DNA from: Marinobacter xestospongiae
GTDB taxonomy: Bacteria; Pseudomonadota; Gammaproteobacteria; Pseudomonadales; Oleiphilaceae
NCBI RefSeq assembly: GCF_023156385.1
Contig: NZ_JAKZAK010000001.1
Location: forward strand, 1-64,000
Reading direction: 5' to 3'
Length of the DNA: 64,000 bases
Below are positions 8,668-18,717 of this stretch, one piece after another (the stretch's first letter is position 1; each line of letters opens with the position of its first letter). Position numbers and translations under genes: made by a program. The notes under the pieces are model-generated. The model was not told the DNA's origin, ran no database searches, and was given only the letters and a program-made list of their open reading frames with translations.

Positions 8668-9798
8668 TTAGAAGTTGTACTGGCCGGCAAACAGGATGCG
8701 GCTGGCATCGCCGTCGTCGCCACTGACATTCTCACGCTTGAAGTAGGCGTATTCCACGCCCAGTTTGACGTTTTTCACCGGAGACCACTGGTAGTTGGCC
8801 ATCAGGTTCTGATTGGTTTCGCTCTTGTCGGCAACGGCGGCGCCGTCGTCCTCGGCGTCATCCCAGTCGACCGTGGCGATACCGTAGCCGACGTTAACGC
8901 TGGAGCCTGCGCCCAGGTTGACGCCCATGCCGATGGAGCCGCCATAGCCGGAGATGGCCTCCAGGCTGCTGCCGTCCATGTAGGCGTCTTCGGCGCCGAA
9001 GTTTTCACCGGAGCGATACAGGTAACCATTGGCACCGTTGGTGTAGGAGACTGTGCCCTGCACCGTCACCGTGTCACCCAGCGCCATCTTGGCAGCGCCA
9101 AAGGCGGCGAAGCCGAAAATGCTGTCGTCATCGGTGCCGGTGTCGTAGGTGGTTTGTTTCGCCAGCAGTGCGCCGGAGTATGAGAAGCCGCCGGATGAAT
9201 CCTGGATGCGAGCGGTGAAGGCGGGCAGTCCCTGCTTGTCGTTGGGGTTGCCAACGATGCCGGTGTCGGTGGCTTCCTCAACAGACACCGAGAACGGACC
9301 GCTGGTGTACCGGGCCTGGCCAACACGGCCCTGCAGACCGGCGAGACCGGCCAGGGAGTCGAAGTCCAGGGTGGAGGTGTTGCCTACGAAGCTGGTGAAG
9401 TTGGACCAGGTCTGGCCCAGCAGAACGCCCTTGTACTCACCGTAGCCGTGACGCAGGCGCAGTTGGCCGGGGCGGAAATCCCCTTCCACAACAATCTTGA
9501 CGCCTTCCGGCGTGGTGGTGCGAACCCCGAGGCGGGTCTGGACGGCATCGGCGCCGAAGTGACCGGTGACTTCGTTGTCTTCTGCTGCGCCGGTGTTGAT
9601 GGCGGAGAATGCGCCTGAACGGGTGGAAATGCCGATCTCTTCATCGATGTCGTAACTGGCATTGAAGCGCGCGTAGCCGTAGATGTCGGCACTGTAGTCG
9701 CCTGCGCTGACTTCGAAGGCCGATGCCTGGGAGGCTGTACCCAGAATCAGAGCCGACGCGGTTGCGCGAATTGCGAGTCTCAACTTGTTGCCTTGCAT
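8668..9798 (-). CDS. Outer-membrane porin (DcaP-like)
   Basis: This 376-residue outer-membrane beta-barrel has a Sec signal peptide (about residues 1-28, cleaved after ASQASA). The mature N-terminus, FEVSAGDYSADIYGYARFNASYDID, is typical of a first barrel strand. Alternating aromatic and Gly-rich strands run throughout, and the last residue is Phe (FAGQYNF), the Omp85 recognition signature. The pattern resembles the DcaP-like trimeric porins of Acinetobacter, Alcanivorax and Marinobacter, which pass small anionic solutes, but I cannot fix the substrate. ATG 9798 with GGAG upstream is chosen over a TTG 15 bases earlier. A strong terminator follows, and a 16-base palindrome lies about 90 bases upstream. 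Confidence 0.85.
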   Translation of the reverse strand: MQGNKLRLAIRATASALILGTASQASAFEVSAGDYSADIYGYARFNASYDIDEEIGISTRSGAFSAINTGAAEDNEVTGHFGADAVQTRLGVRTTTPEGVKIVVEGDFRPGQLRLRHGYGEYKGVLLGQTWSNFTSFVGNTSTLDFDSLAGLAGLQGRVGQARYTSGPFSVSVEEATDTGIVGNPNDKQGLPAFTARIQDSSGGFSYSGALLAKQTTYDTGTDDDSIFGFAAFGAAKMALGDTVTVQGTVSYTNGANGYLYRSGENFGAEDAYMDGSSLEAISGYGGSIGMGVNLGAGSSVNVGYGIATVDWDDAEDDGAAVADKSETNQNLMANYQWSPVKNVKLGVEYAYFKRENVSGDDGDASRILFAGQYNF

Positions 9799-9883
9799 TA
9801 TTGTTGTCTCCAAGGTTTTTGTTGTTGGGTCGAAATCACATTAGTGACATGCGCATGACACTTCAAAGCCTGTCAGCGCAAAA

Positions 9884-9899
9884 TTAGACGAATGTCTAA
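9884..9899. promoter_or_regulatory. Perfect palindrome in the porin/nuclease divergent region
   Basis: TTAGAC-GAAT-GTCTAA is a perfect 6-bp inverted repeat with a 4-base spacer. It lies 86 bases upstream of the porin start and about 125 bases upstream of the exonuclease fusion. It looks like a dimeric repressor or activator site, most simply for the porin promoter. The cognate regulator is not obvious in the window. Confidence 0.45.
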
Positions 9900-10024
9900 C
9901 CGCTTTGTCCGGGTTTCGGGACAGCGGGGCAGGGTGCCGTAACGTAAAGCCAGCCGCGGAGTTACCGGTAACCGGCCTTTCCACCGACAGAGCCGGAAGC
10001 GCCCTTGCTGTCGTAGAATGGGGC

Positions 10025-11473
10025 ATGACCAAACACAACCTGCTTGCGACCACGACCTTTGCCTTTCTCGATATCGAGACCACCGGCGGCAGCGCCACGT
10101 CGGACCGTATCACCGAGATCGGTATCCGCTTCTGGCGTAACGGCGAGGTCACCGGAGAGTGGCAGACCCTGCTGAACCCGGAAACCCGGATCTCCCCGTT
10201 TATTGAGAGTTTTACCGGTATCACCAACGCCATGGTGGCCGATGCGCCGGTGTTCGAATCGGTGGCGCAAGAGCTCCGGGAACAGCTGGCGGACTGCGTC
10301 TTCGTGGCCCACAACGCACGCTTTGACTACGGCTTCATCAAGTCCGAATTCCGCCGGCTCGGACAGGCGTTCTCGGCCCGGGTGCTGTGCACCGTGAAGC
10401 TGTCCCGCAAGCTCTATCCCCAGCATCGCCGCCACAACATGGATGCACTGATTGCCCGTCACCAGCTGGGCCAGGTTCAGCGTCACCGGGCGATGGGGGA
10501 TGTCGCCGCCATGCTGGGGTTCTTCGAGCACGCCCTGGCGGACTGCGGTCCGTCCCTGATGGAGTCTGCGATTGGCGAGCTGTTGCAGCGTCCGAGCATT
10601 CCCTCCCACCTGCCGCCGGACATCCTGATGGAGCTGCCGCGCCGTCCCGGGGTGTACCGCTTCTACGGCGAGAACGACGTGCTGCTTTACGTGGGCAAAA
10701 GCACCAACATCCAGCAACGGGTGGCGTCGCATTTCTCCGGGGATCACAACAGCAGCCGGGGCATTCGCATTTCCGAAAGCCTGCGACGGGTGGAATACAC
10801 CGAAACCGCCGGTGAGCTGGGCGCACTGCTGCTGGAGCTGAAACAGATCAAATCTCTGCGACCGCTCTACAATCGGCGGTCGCGAGCCGCCAAGCAGCTG
10901 GTCAGCATTGAGCTCAGCAGGGACGACCGCGGTTACCTGCGCGCGCGACTGGTGCGGGAGATCGACCCGCAACGGCTGGGGGACTACTACGGCCTGTTTC
11001 GCAGCAAGCGGGCGGCGGAACAGGCGCTTCAGGGCATCGCTGCCAGGAATGATCTGTGCAATCGCCTGCTGGGGCTCGAAAGTGGCGAGCAGGGACCCTG
11101 TTTCCAGCGCAGTCTCGGCCGTTGCCAGGGCGCCTGCGATGGCGGCGAGGACATTGCCCGCTACAATCTGCGTATGCAGATCGCGTTTCATTCACTGCGA
11201 CTGACCACCTGGCCCTGGTCCGGGGCGGTAGGCATTGTCGAGCGCAGTGATGATGGCGAGCGCACCGACATCCTGGTGATCTACAACTGGGTTCACGTGA
11301 CCACCGTGCATTCGGAGTCTGATCTCCACGATCTGGACCTGGGGCACCAGAGCCTCACCTTTGACCTGGATTCCTACAAACTGGTGGTCAAATCGTTGAT
11401 GGGACCGGAGCGCCATAAGCGGCGGATCATCGAGTTGACCGATGCCGGCTTACCCGATGTGCTAATACCGTAA
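10025..11473 (+). CDS. DnaQ-type 3'-5' exonuclease fused to a UvrC/Cho-like GIY-YIG nuclease
   Basis: This 482-residue protein has two nuclease modules. Residues about 10-180 form a DEDDh exonuclease: TFAFLDIETTGG is ExoI (Asp/Glu), AHNARFDYGF is ExoII and HRAMGDVAAM is ExoIII. Residues about 205-290 form a GIY-YIG domain (GVYRFYGENDVLLYVGKSTN, then Arg and a later Glu in LLLELKQIK), as in UvrC and the Cho endonuclease. The remaining part resembles the Cho/UvrC mid-region and has Cys-containing QGPCFQRSLGRCQGACDGG. It probably acts in DNA repair, incising and trimming damaged strands. The ATG at 10025 follows no strong ribosome site. An earlier in-frame start at 9905 would add 40 unlikely residues. 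Confidence 0.88.
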   Translation: MTKHNLLATTTFAFLDIETTGGSATSDRITEIGIRFWRNGEVTGEWQTLLNPETRISPFIESFTGITNAMVADAPVFESVAQELREQLADCVFVAHNARFDYGFIKSEFRRLGQAFSARVLCTVKLSRKLYPQHRRHNMDALIARHQLGQVQRHRAMGDVAAMLGFFEHALADCGPSLMESAIGELLQRPSIPSHLPPDILMELPRRPGVYRFYGENDVLLYVGKSTNIQQRVASHFSGDHNSSRGIRISESLRRVEYTETAGELGALLLELKQIKSLRPLYNRRSRAAKQLVSIELSRDDRGYLRARLVREIDPQRLGDYYGLFRSKRAAEQALQGIAARNDLCNRLLGLESGEQGPCFQRSLGRCQGACDGGEDIARYNLRMQIAFHSLRLTTWPWSGAVGIVERSDDGERTDILVIYNWVHVTTVHSESDLHDLDLGHQSLTFDLDSYKLVVKSLMGPERHKRRIIELTDAGLPDVLIP

Positions 11474-11572
11474 CTCGGCGTATGATGGTAAAGGTGTATA
11501 CGACTTGGGCCGCCGCTGACACCATGCCGGTTGCGGGCGGCCAGTCGTCTGGAAACAGAGTGTGAGGATGCA

Positions 11573-12787
11573 ATGAATAAAGAACCTGTCAGTCGAGAGC
11601 TGTTTGATGATGTCATGGTACCCAACTACGCCCCGGGCAAGATCATCCCGGTGCGAGGTGAGGGCTCACGCGTCTGGGATCAGCAGGACCGAGAATTCGT
11701 CGACCTGGCAGGGGGCATTGCCGTCACCTCGCTGGGCCATGCCCACCCGGGACTGGTTGGCGCGCTGACCGAGCAGGCTGAAAAGCTGTGGCACCTGTCC
11801 AACGTCATGACCAACGAGCCGGCCCTGCGTCTGGCCAAAACCCTGTGCGACCTGACGTTCGCCGAGCGTGTGTTCTTTGCCAACTCCGGTGGTGAAGCCA
11901 ACGAGGCGGCGTTCAAACTGGCCCGCCGCTATGCCTGGGAGCACTACGGCGCCGACAAGCACGAGATCATCTCGTTCAAACAGTCGTTCCACGGCCGTAC
12001 CCTGTTCACCGTCAGTGTCGGTGGCCAGCCGAAGTACCTGGAAGGTTTCGAGCCGGCACCGGGTGGTATTCACCACGCCGATTTCAACGATCTGGACTCG
12101 GTGCGCAAGCTGATCTCGAAAGAGAAAACCTGTGCGGTGGTGGTCGAGCCGATCCAGGGTGAGAGTGGCGTCAAGCCGGCGGACCAGGCGTTCCTGGAAG
12201 GCCTGCGGACGCTGTGTGATGAAAACGATGCGCTGCTGGTGTTCGACGAAGTGCAAAGTGGCGTTGGCCGAACCGGTCACCTCTACGCCTACCAGATGTA
12301 CGGTGTTACCCCGGATATCCTCTCCAGCGCCAAGTCGCTGGGCGGTGGCTTCCCGGTGGCCGCGATGCTGACCACTGCCAAGATCGCCGCCAGCCTGGGG
12401 ATGGGAACCCATGGCAGCACCTACGGCGGTAACCCGCTGGCCTGCGCTGTGGCGCAGAAAGTGATCGACACCGTCAGCCAGCCGGAGATCCTCAAAGGAG
12501 TGACCGCCCGTTCCAAGCGCCTGCGTGATGGCATGATGGCCATTGGTGAACGCTACGGGGTGTTTGAGCAGGTGCGCGGCGAAGGCCTGCTGCTGGGGTG
12601 TGTGCTGACCGAACAGTGGCAGGGCAAGGCCAAGGAATTCCTCAACGCCGGTCTGGATGAGGGCGTGATGGTACTGATTGCCGGGCCCAACGTGGTGCGT
12701 CTGGCGCCATCGCTGATTATCCCGGAATCCGATATCGACGAGGCGCTGGAGCGTTTTGAGCGAGCCGTCAAAACGGTCTGCAGCTAA
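11573..12787 (+). CDS. astC: Succinylornithine / acetylornithine transaminase of the AST pathway
   Basis: This is a PLP-dependent class III aminotransferase of 404 residues. In the arginine succinyltransferase pathway it converts N2-succinylornithine plus 2-oxoglutarate to succinylglutamate semialdehyde and glutamate; it can also act on acetylornithine (ArgD/AruC). The PLP lysine lies in [15 protein letters not shown] (about residue 253), and [12 protein letters not shown] carries the cofactor Asp. ATG 11573 follows GAGGA; an earlier in-frame start at 11531 is less likely. It is the first gene of astC-aruF-aruG-astD-astB, and a strong hairpin separates it from aruF. Confidence 0.93.
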   Translation: MNKEPVSRELFDDVMVPNYAPGKIIPVRGEGSRVWDQQDREFVDLAGGIAVTSLGHAHPGLVGALTEQAEKLWHLSNVMTNEPALRLAKTLCDLTFAERVFFANSGGEANEAAFKLARRYAWEHYGADKHEIISFKQSFHGRTLFTVSVGGQPKYLEGFEPAPGGIHHADFNDLDSVRKLISKEKTCAVVVEPIQGESGVKPADQAFLEGLRTLCDENDALLVFDEVQSGVGRTGHLYAYQMYGVTPDILSSAKSLGGGFPVAAMLTTAKIAASLGMGTHGSTYGGNPLACAVAQKVIDTVSQPEILKGVTARSKRLRDGMMAIGERYGVFEQVRGEGLLLGCVLTEQWQGKAKEFLNAGLDEGVMVLIAGPNVVRLAPSLIIPESDIDEALERFERAVKTVCS

Positions 12788-12795
12788 CAACCGGA

Positions 12796-12819
12796 GGCCT
12801 GCCGGTTTGCCGGCAGGCC
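12796..12819 (+). other. Perfect hairpin between astC and aruF
   Basis: GGCCTGCCGG (12796-12805) pairs perfectly with CCGGCAGGCC (12810-12819) around a TTTG loop, starting 8 bases after the astC stop. There is no T-tract, so a full terminator is unlikely. An mRNA-processing or 3'-stabilising element that raises astC over the downstream genes is more plausible. Confidence 0.6.
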
Positions 12820-12854
12820 GCCCTGATTCGCCGTAGATGACAGGAGCCGAGCCC

Positions 12855-13871
12855 ATGTGGCGAGTCCGACCCGTACAACAGGGCGACCTGAAGGACCTGA
12901 TAAAACTGGCCGGCGACCACGGCAGCCAGGTGTCGTCGACCCTGCCAAAAACCGAAGAGGCCCTGGCCGCGAGGATCGAAGAATCCGTGGCGTCTTTCGC
13001 CGGTCAACGCTTTCCCGACCACTACCCCCGTTTCCTGTTCGTGCTTGAAGACCTTGGTCGTGGCCAGGTCCAGGGTGTGGCAGGCATTGATGCCCGCGCC
13101 GGTAACGGCCAGCCCTTCTACAACTACCGTATGGACGCCCTGATTCACGCGTCCCACGAACTGGGCGTTTCCCGCCGGGTGGACGTGCTCTATCCGTCCC
13201 ACGCATTGACTGATCGCACCCTTCTGGGCGCCTTTGCTATCGCCCCGAAATTGCGTGGTACGGAGGCGTTCGAGCTGCTGTCCCGGGCACGACTGCTGTT
13301 TATTGCCCGTCACCGGGAATGGTTTTCCGAACGCATGGTGGTGGAGATCCAGGGTATCCAGACCGAGGATGGCAAGGTGCCGTTCTGGGACAGTCTGGGC
13401 CGGCACTTCTTCAACATGGACTTTGACACCGCGGATCGCTATTCCGGCATGCTCAGCAAGACCTTCATTGCCGAGCTGATGCCACCCAACCCGATATACG
13501 TCACCCTGCTGTCGCCCCAGGCCCAGGAGGCGCTGGCGCAGCCCCATCCAATGACCAAGGCGGTGATGGCGCTGTTGCAGCAGGAAGGCTTTCATGCCGG
13601 CCACTACGTCGACATCTTTGATGGTGGCCCGGTCCTGGAAGCCCGCACCGACACCCTGAAAACCCTGGTGACCAGTGACCGAAAACGGCTGCGGCTGGCT
13701 GAGACCGATGGCGGCGAACGCTGCCTGTTGGCCGCCTCGGAGGGTGGAGATTTTCGCTGCATCCTGGCGACGGTGTCGGAATCGCTCAACGACGTCCTGC
13801 GGGCGCCGCCGGAGGTATTGCAGGAGCTGCAATGCGAGTCCGGCTGCGATGTCACGGTGGCGCCGTTATGA
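12855..13871 (+). CDS. aruF: Arginine N-succinyltransferase, alpha subunit
   Basis: This AstA-family acyltransferase has 338 residues, the usual AruF size. With AruG it transfers succinyl from succinyl-CoA to the alpha-amino group of arginine (and ornithine), committing arginine to the AST pathway. Family segments are FLFVLEDLGRGQVQGVAGI, FYNYRMDALIHAS and FIAELMPPNPIYVTLL. ATG 12855 is preferred because AGGAG lies about 8 bases upstream and the protein then begins MWRVRPVQQGDL, parallel to AruG. It is a clear paralogue of the next gene. Enteric bacteria have a single AstA, so the heteromeric form points to a Pseudomonas-like lineage. Confidence 0.93.
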   Translation: MWRVRPVQQGDLKDLIKLAGDHGSQVSSTLPKTEEALAARIEESVASFAGQRFPDHYPRFLFVLEDLGRGQVQGVAGIDARAGNGQPFYNYRMDALIHASHELGVSRRVDVLYPSHALTDRTLLGAFAIAPKLRGTEAFELLSRARLLFIARHREWFSERMVVEIQGIQTEDGKVPFWDSLGRHFFNMDFDTADRYSGMLSKTFIAELMPPNPIYVTLLSPQAQEALAQPHPMTKAVMALLQQEGFHAGHYVDIFDGGPVLEARTDTLKTLVTSDRKRLRLAETDGGERCLLAASEGGDFRCILATVSESLNDVLRAPPEVLQELQCESGCDVTVAPL

Positions 13872-13914
13872 TGCGTTCCGCGATCAACCGGCCAACCCAA
13901 AGCGGAGGTGACCG

Positions 13915-14991
13915 ATGCTGGTAATACGGCCCCTGCAGGAGCGGGATCTCGACGACCTGATGACCATGGCGGAAGCCGCGGGTAAGGGCCTGACCACCCT
14001 GCCGGCGGATCGGGAGCTGCTTCAGCGCAAGATCGATATGGCGCAGGCGTCATTCAACCAGCGCTGTGAACCGGAGGCGGGTCTGTTCCTGTTCGCGCTG
14101 GAGGACACCGAGCTGAACCAGTGTGTCGGCATCAGTGGTATCCAGGCCCGGGTGGGGCTGGACGAGGTGTTCTACAACTACCGTCTGAGCACCACGGTCA
14201 ATGCGTCGCGGGAACTGGGCGTGCACGTGCAGACGCCAACCCTGCACTTGACCAACGACATGACCGACACCACCGAGATCTGTTCGTTGCTGCTGTCCGG
14301 CAGTCATCGTCAGGGCGGTAACGGGCTGCTGCTTTCCCGCTGCCGCTTCATGTTCCTGGATGACTTCCGTCGCCACTTCTCCGAGAAGGTGTTTGCAGAG
14401 ATGCGGGGGGTCTCTGATGCCCGGGGCCTGAGCCCGCTGTGGGACGCCCTCGGCAGTCGCTTCTTTGACATCGAATTCAGTGAGGCGGATTACCTCACCG
14501 GCATCGGCTCCAAGTCGTTCATCGCCGAGCTGATGCCCAAATACCCGATCTACCTGCCGCTGCTGCCGGAAAGTGCGCGGGAGGTGATTGGTCAGGTCCA
14601 CGACAACACCGCGCCGGCCCTGCGGATGCTGCAGGCGGAAGGCTTCAACTTTAATGGCCTGGTGGACATCTTTGACGGTGGCCCGGTGGTCGAGGCGTTC
14701 ATTCATAACATTCGCACGGTGCGGGAAAGCGTGAACCGCCACGTGCTGATCCGACACAAACCGCTGGAATTGGACGTGCCCGCCGAAGAGCGGGTCATGG
14801 TGTCCAACCGGTCGTTCCGGGATTTCCGGGTTACCACCGTGCCGGCAACCTGCATCAGTCCAGACACCGTCAGCCTGCCGCCGGAAGTGGCGGAAGTGCT
14901 GGAGGTGGAATCGGGAGATCTGGTGCGGTTGGCGCCACTGAAGGACGGTGGTCCGCTGCCGATCCACACCGCACCCGGACAATCGCGGTAA
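13915..14991 (+). CDS. aruG: Arginine N-succinyltransferase, beta subunit
   Basis: This second AstA-family subunit of 358 residues shares FLFALEDTELNQCVGISGI, FYNYRLSTTVNASRELGV, FIAELMPKYPIYLPLLP and FDGGPVVEA with AruF in the same order. It starts MLVIRPLQERDLDDL behind GGAGGTG. The two subunits presumably assemble together, and the duplication predates this genome. The 43-base gap to aruF contains only the ribosome site. The C-terminus is about 15 residues longer than I expect and ends in a Pro/Gly-rich tail. Confidence 0.93.
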   Translation: MLVIRPLQERDLDDLMTMAEAAGKGLTTLPADRELLQRKIDMAQASFNQRCEPEAGLFLFALEDTELNQCVGISGIQARVGLDEVFYNYRLSTTVNASRELGVHVQTPTLHLTNDMTDTTEICSLLLSGSHRQGGNGLLLSRCRFMFLDDFRRHFSEKVFAEMRGVSDARGLSPLWDALGSRFFDIEFSEADYLTGIGSKSFIAELMPKYPIYLPLLPESAREVIGQVHDNTAPALRMLQAEGFNFNGLVDIFDGGPVVEAFIHNIRTVRESVNRHVLIRHKPLELDVPAEERVMVSNRSFRDFRVTTVPATCISPDTVSLPPEVAEVLEVESGDLVRLAPLKDGGPLPIHTAPGQSR

Positions 14992-16503
<1,512 letters not shown>

Positions 16504-16518
16504 CCGCACGGGGGAACT

Positions 16519-17859
16519 ATGCCCAAGCACGCAATTGAGGCGAACTTCGACGGCCTGGTCGGCCCGACTCACAACTACGCCGGTTTGTCCTGGGGGAACG
16601 TTGCCTCCAAGAGCAACGTCAACGCCGAGTCCAACCCCCGTGAAGCCGCCCTGCAGGGGCTCGCCAAGATGAAGCGGTTGGCCGACCGGGGCTATGTTCA
16701 GGGCGTACTGCCACCCCATGAACGGCCCCACATCCCGACCCTGCGGCAACTGGGGTACAGCGGCTCCGACGCCGAGATCCTGGCGGCGACTGCCAAAGAC
16801 AATCCGGTGGTGCTGGCGGCGGTATCGTCAGCGTCCTGCATGTGGACGGCCAACGCCGCCACCGTCTCTGCCAGTGCTGATACCGCGGACCATCGGGTGC
16901 ACTTCACCCCGGCGAGCCTGAACGCCAAGTTCCACCGCTCCATCGAGCATGTGGTGACCGGGCGGGCATTGAAGGCAATCTTCTCCGACGAAGCCTACTT
17001 CGCCCATCACCCGGCGTTGCCGCCAGTGAGCCAGTTTGGGGATGAAGGTGCCGCCAACCACACCCGCCTGTGTGCGGCTCACGGTGAGCCCGGAGTGGAG
17101 CTGTTTGTTTATGGTGCCACCGCGTTTGACGACGACGCACCGGCACCGCAGCGGTTTCCGGCGCGACAGACCCTGGAAGCGTCCCAGGCCATTGCGCGTC
17201 TGCACGGTCTCGACGATCACCACGCGGTGTTCGCCCAGCAGAATCCGGCGGCGATCGATGCTGGCGTTTTCCACAACGACGTCATCGCGGTGGGCAACGG
17301 CAATGTGCTGTTCTATCACGAACAGGCGTTTCTGGATGAAGCGCGGGTGCTGGCAGACATCCGCCAGCGTCTCAAAGGCGCCGAGCTGGCGCCGGTGCGG
17401 GTTGCCGAGAGCGATGTGCCACTGGCAGACGCGGTAGCGTCCTATCTATTCAACAGTCAACTGCTGAACTCACCGGACGGCATGCTGCTGGCAGTGCCGG
17501 GGGAATGCCGTGAGATCGAGTCAGTCAGCCGCTACCTGGATGGACTGGTGGCAGGGGATGGTCCGATTACCGCGGTTGAGGTGTTCGACGTCAAGCAGTC
17601 CATGCGCAATGGCGGTGGCCCGGCTTGCCTGAGGCTGCGGGTGGCTCTGCGGGATGATGAGCTCCAGGCCATGCATCAGGGCGTGTTGCTCACCGACGAA
17701 CTCTACCAGCGTCTCACCACCTGGGTGGAGGCCCACTACCGGGACCGGCTGACCCAGGCCGATCTGGCCGACCCGCTGTTGCTGCAGGAGTGCCGCCATG
17801 CCCTGGATGAGCTTACCGGCATCCTTGGTCTGGGCATGATCTACGACTTCCAGCACTGA
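16519..17859 (+). CDS. astB: N-succinylarginine dihydrolase
   Basis: This amidinotransferase-superfamily hydrolase has 446 residues (E. coli 447). It hydrolyses N2-succinylarginine to succinylornithine, CO2 and two ammonia, releasing most of the arginine nitrogen. The N-terminus carries [19 protein letters not shown] central [11 protein letters not shown] segment and the [17 protein letters not shown] segment hold the Glu and His of the catalytic triad, and the C-terminal [13 protein letters not shown] holds the nucleophilic Cys. It is the last gene of the AST operon and converges on the TetR gene with a 10-base gap. Confidence 0.95.
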   Translation: MPKHAIEANFDGLVGPTHNYAGLSWGNVASKSNVNAESNPREAALQGLAKMKRLADRGYVQGVLPPHERPHIPTLRQLGYSGSDAEILAATAKDNPVVLAAVSSASCMWTANAATVSASADTADHRVHFTPASLNAKFHRSIEHVVTGRALKAIFSDEAYFAHHPALPPVSQFGDEGAANHTRLCAAHGEPGVELFVYGATAFDDDAPAPQRFPARQTLEASQAIARLHGLDDHHAVFAQQNPAAIDAGVFHNDVIAVGNGNVLFYHEQAFLDEARVLADIRQRLKGAELAPVRVAESDVPLADAVASYLFNSQLLNSPDGMLLAVPGECREIESVSRYLDGLVAGDGPITAVEVFDVKQSMRNGGGPACLRLRVALRDDELQAMHQGVLLTDELYQRLTTWVEAHYRDRLTQADLADPLLLQECRHALDELTGILGLGMIYDFQH

Positions 17860-17869
17860 CATCGGTTTA

Positions 17870-18529
17870 TCACGGCCTCGGTGGCTGCTCTGCGGCCACC
17901 GAGGTAATCAGCATCGACAGGGTGTATTCGATCAGCTCATCCCGTGGAAAGCTGGCGTATGCACCCGAGCGCCCCATGTCCTGGCGACAACCCATGATCA
18001 CCCCGTGCAGGGCGCCACGCAGAAACAGTGCGGTCTGCAACGGATCGCGGATGCGGCTACGGCTGAGAATGCCTGCCGCTAGGCCCTGTTCAATGATCTC
18101 CACCATGATGGTCATGACCGCCGTCTCCGAACAGTGCAGCTGCTCGGTCTGGGCATCGTCCGCCTCGCTCATGGCGGTTGCGGCCTGGGTCAGGGCGCCG
18201 AAGTACTCCGGCTCTTCCAGGCAGAACCGGTAGTAGGCCCGGCCGATAGCCACCAGTTGTTGCAGGCTGTCGCTGGCGGAGTTCCGCGCCCGTTCAAACC
18301 GGCCCCGCAAGCTTTCCCCCGCCCTTAGCACGATGCCGCGCTGGATCGCGCTCTTGTCCCTGAAATACACGTACAACAGGGCCCGGCTCAGGCTGGCGCG
18401 ACGTGCGATGTCGTCCATGGACGTGCGCTCGTAGCCCTTCTCCGCAAACGTGGCCTCCGCTGCGTCCAGAATGGCGTCATAGCGGGCCTGCTTTTCCCGC
18501 TCCCGTCTCGATTTGATTGGTTCGTTCAT
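17870..18529 (-). CDS. TetR-family repressor, probable regulator of the RND pump
   Basis: This 219-residue protein has an N-terminal TetR helix-turn-helix: ILDAAEATFAEKGYERTSMD, then IARRASLSRALLYVYFRDKS as the recognition unit. The C-terminal two-thirds is an all-helical ligand domain without recognisable residues. ATG 18529 (start MNEPIKSRRERE) is taken because the extra 31 residues of the longer frame look like untranslated leader. The gene is divergent from an RND efflux pair, and the 188-base gap holds two copies of a TGACA-N3-TGTCA site. Local repression of the pump and itself is the natural reading. The inducer is unknown. Confidence 0.88.
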   Translation of the reverse strand: MNEPIKSRREREKQARYDAILDAAEATFAEKGYERTSMDDIARRASLSRALLYVYFRDKSAIQRGIVLRAGESLRGRFERARNSASDSLQQLVAIGRAYYRFCLEEPEYFGALTQAATAMSEADDAQTEQLHCSETAVMTIMVEIIEQGLAAGILSRSRIRDPLQTALFLRGALHGVIMGCRQDMGRSGAYASFPRDELIEYTLSMLITSVAAEQPPRP

Positions 18530-18633
18530 CGTTTCCGCCGTTGGCCGTGGGTGTGCCCCCCTCCGTCTGGACGCCTTGTTTCGGCGCCAGAGCCTGGATG
18601 GAGCGACGTCAGTATCGCCCAAAAAAACGTTAT

Positions 18634-18664
18634 TGACAAAGTGTCAAAGAGTGACAAGATGTCG
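18634..18664. promoter_or_regulatory. Tandem TetR operators overlapping the RND promoter
   Basis: TGACAAAGTGTCA (18634-18646) is a perfect TGACA-N3-TGTCA palindrome. TGACAAGATGTCG (18652-18664) repeats it with one mismatch, centred 18 bases downstream. The first copy overlaps a TTGACA -35-like hexamer at 18633-18638. Two dimers spaced by under two turns is a common TetR-repressor layout. Adapter translation starts 54 bases further on. Confidence 0.7.
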
Positions 18665-18717
18665 AAATCATTTAATGGTGGCCGGTGGACCCGCCGGTAT
18701 TGAGGGAGGAAAGACCC

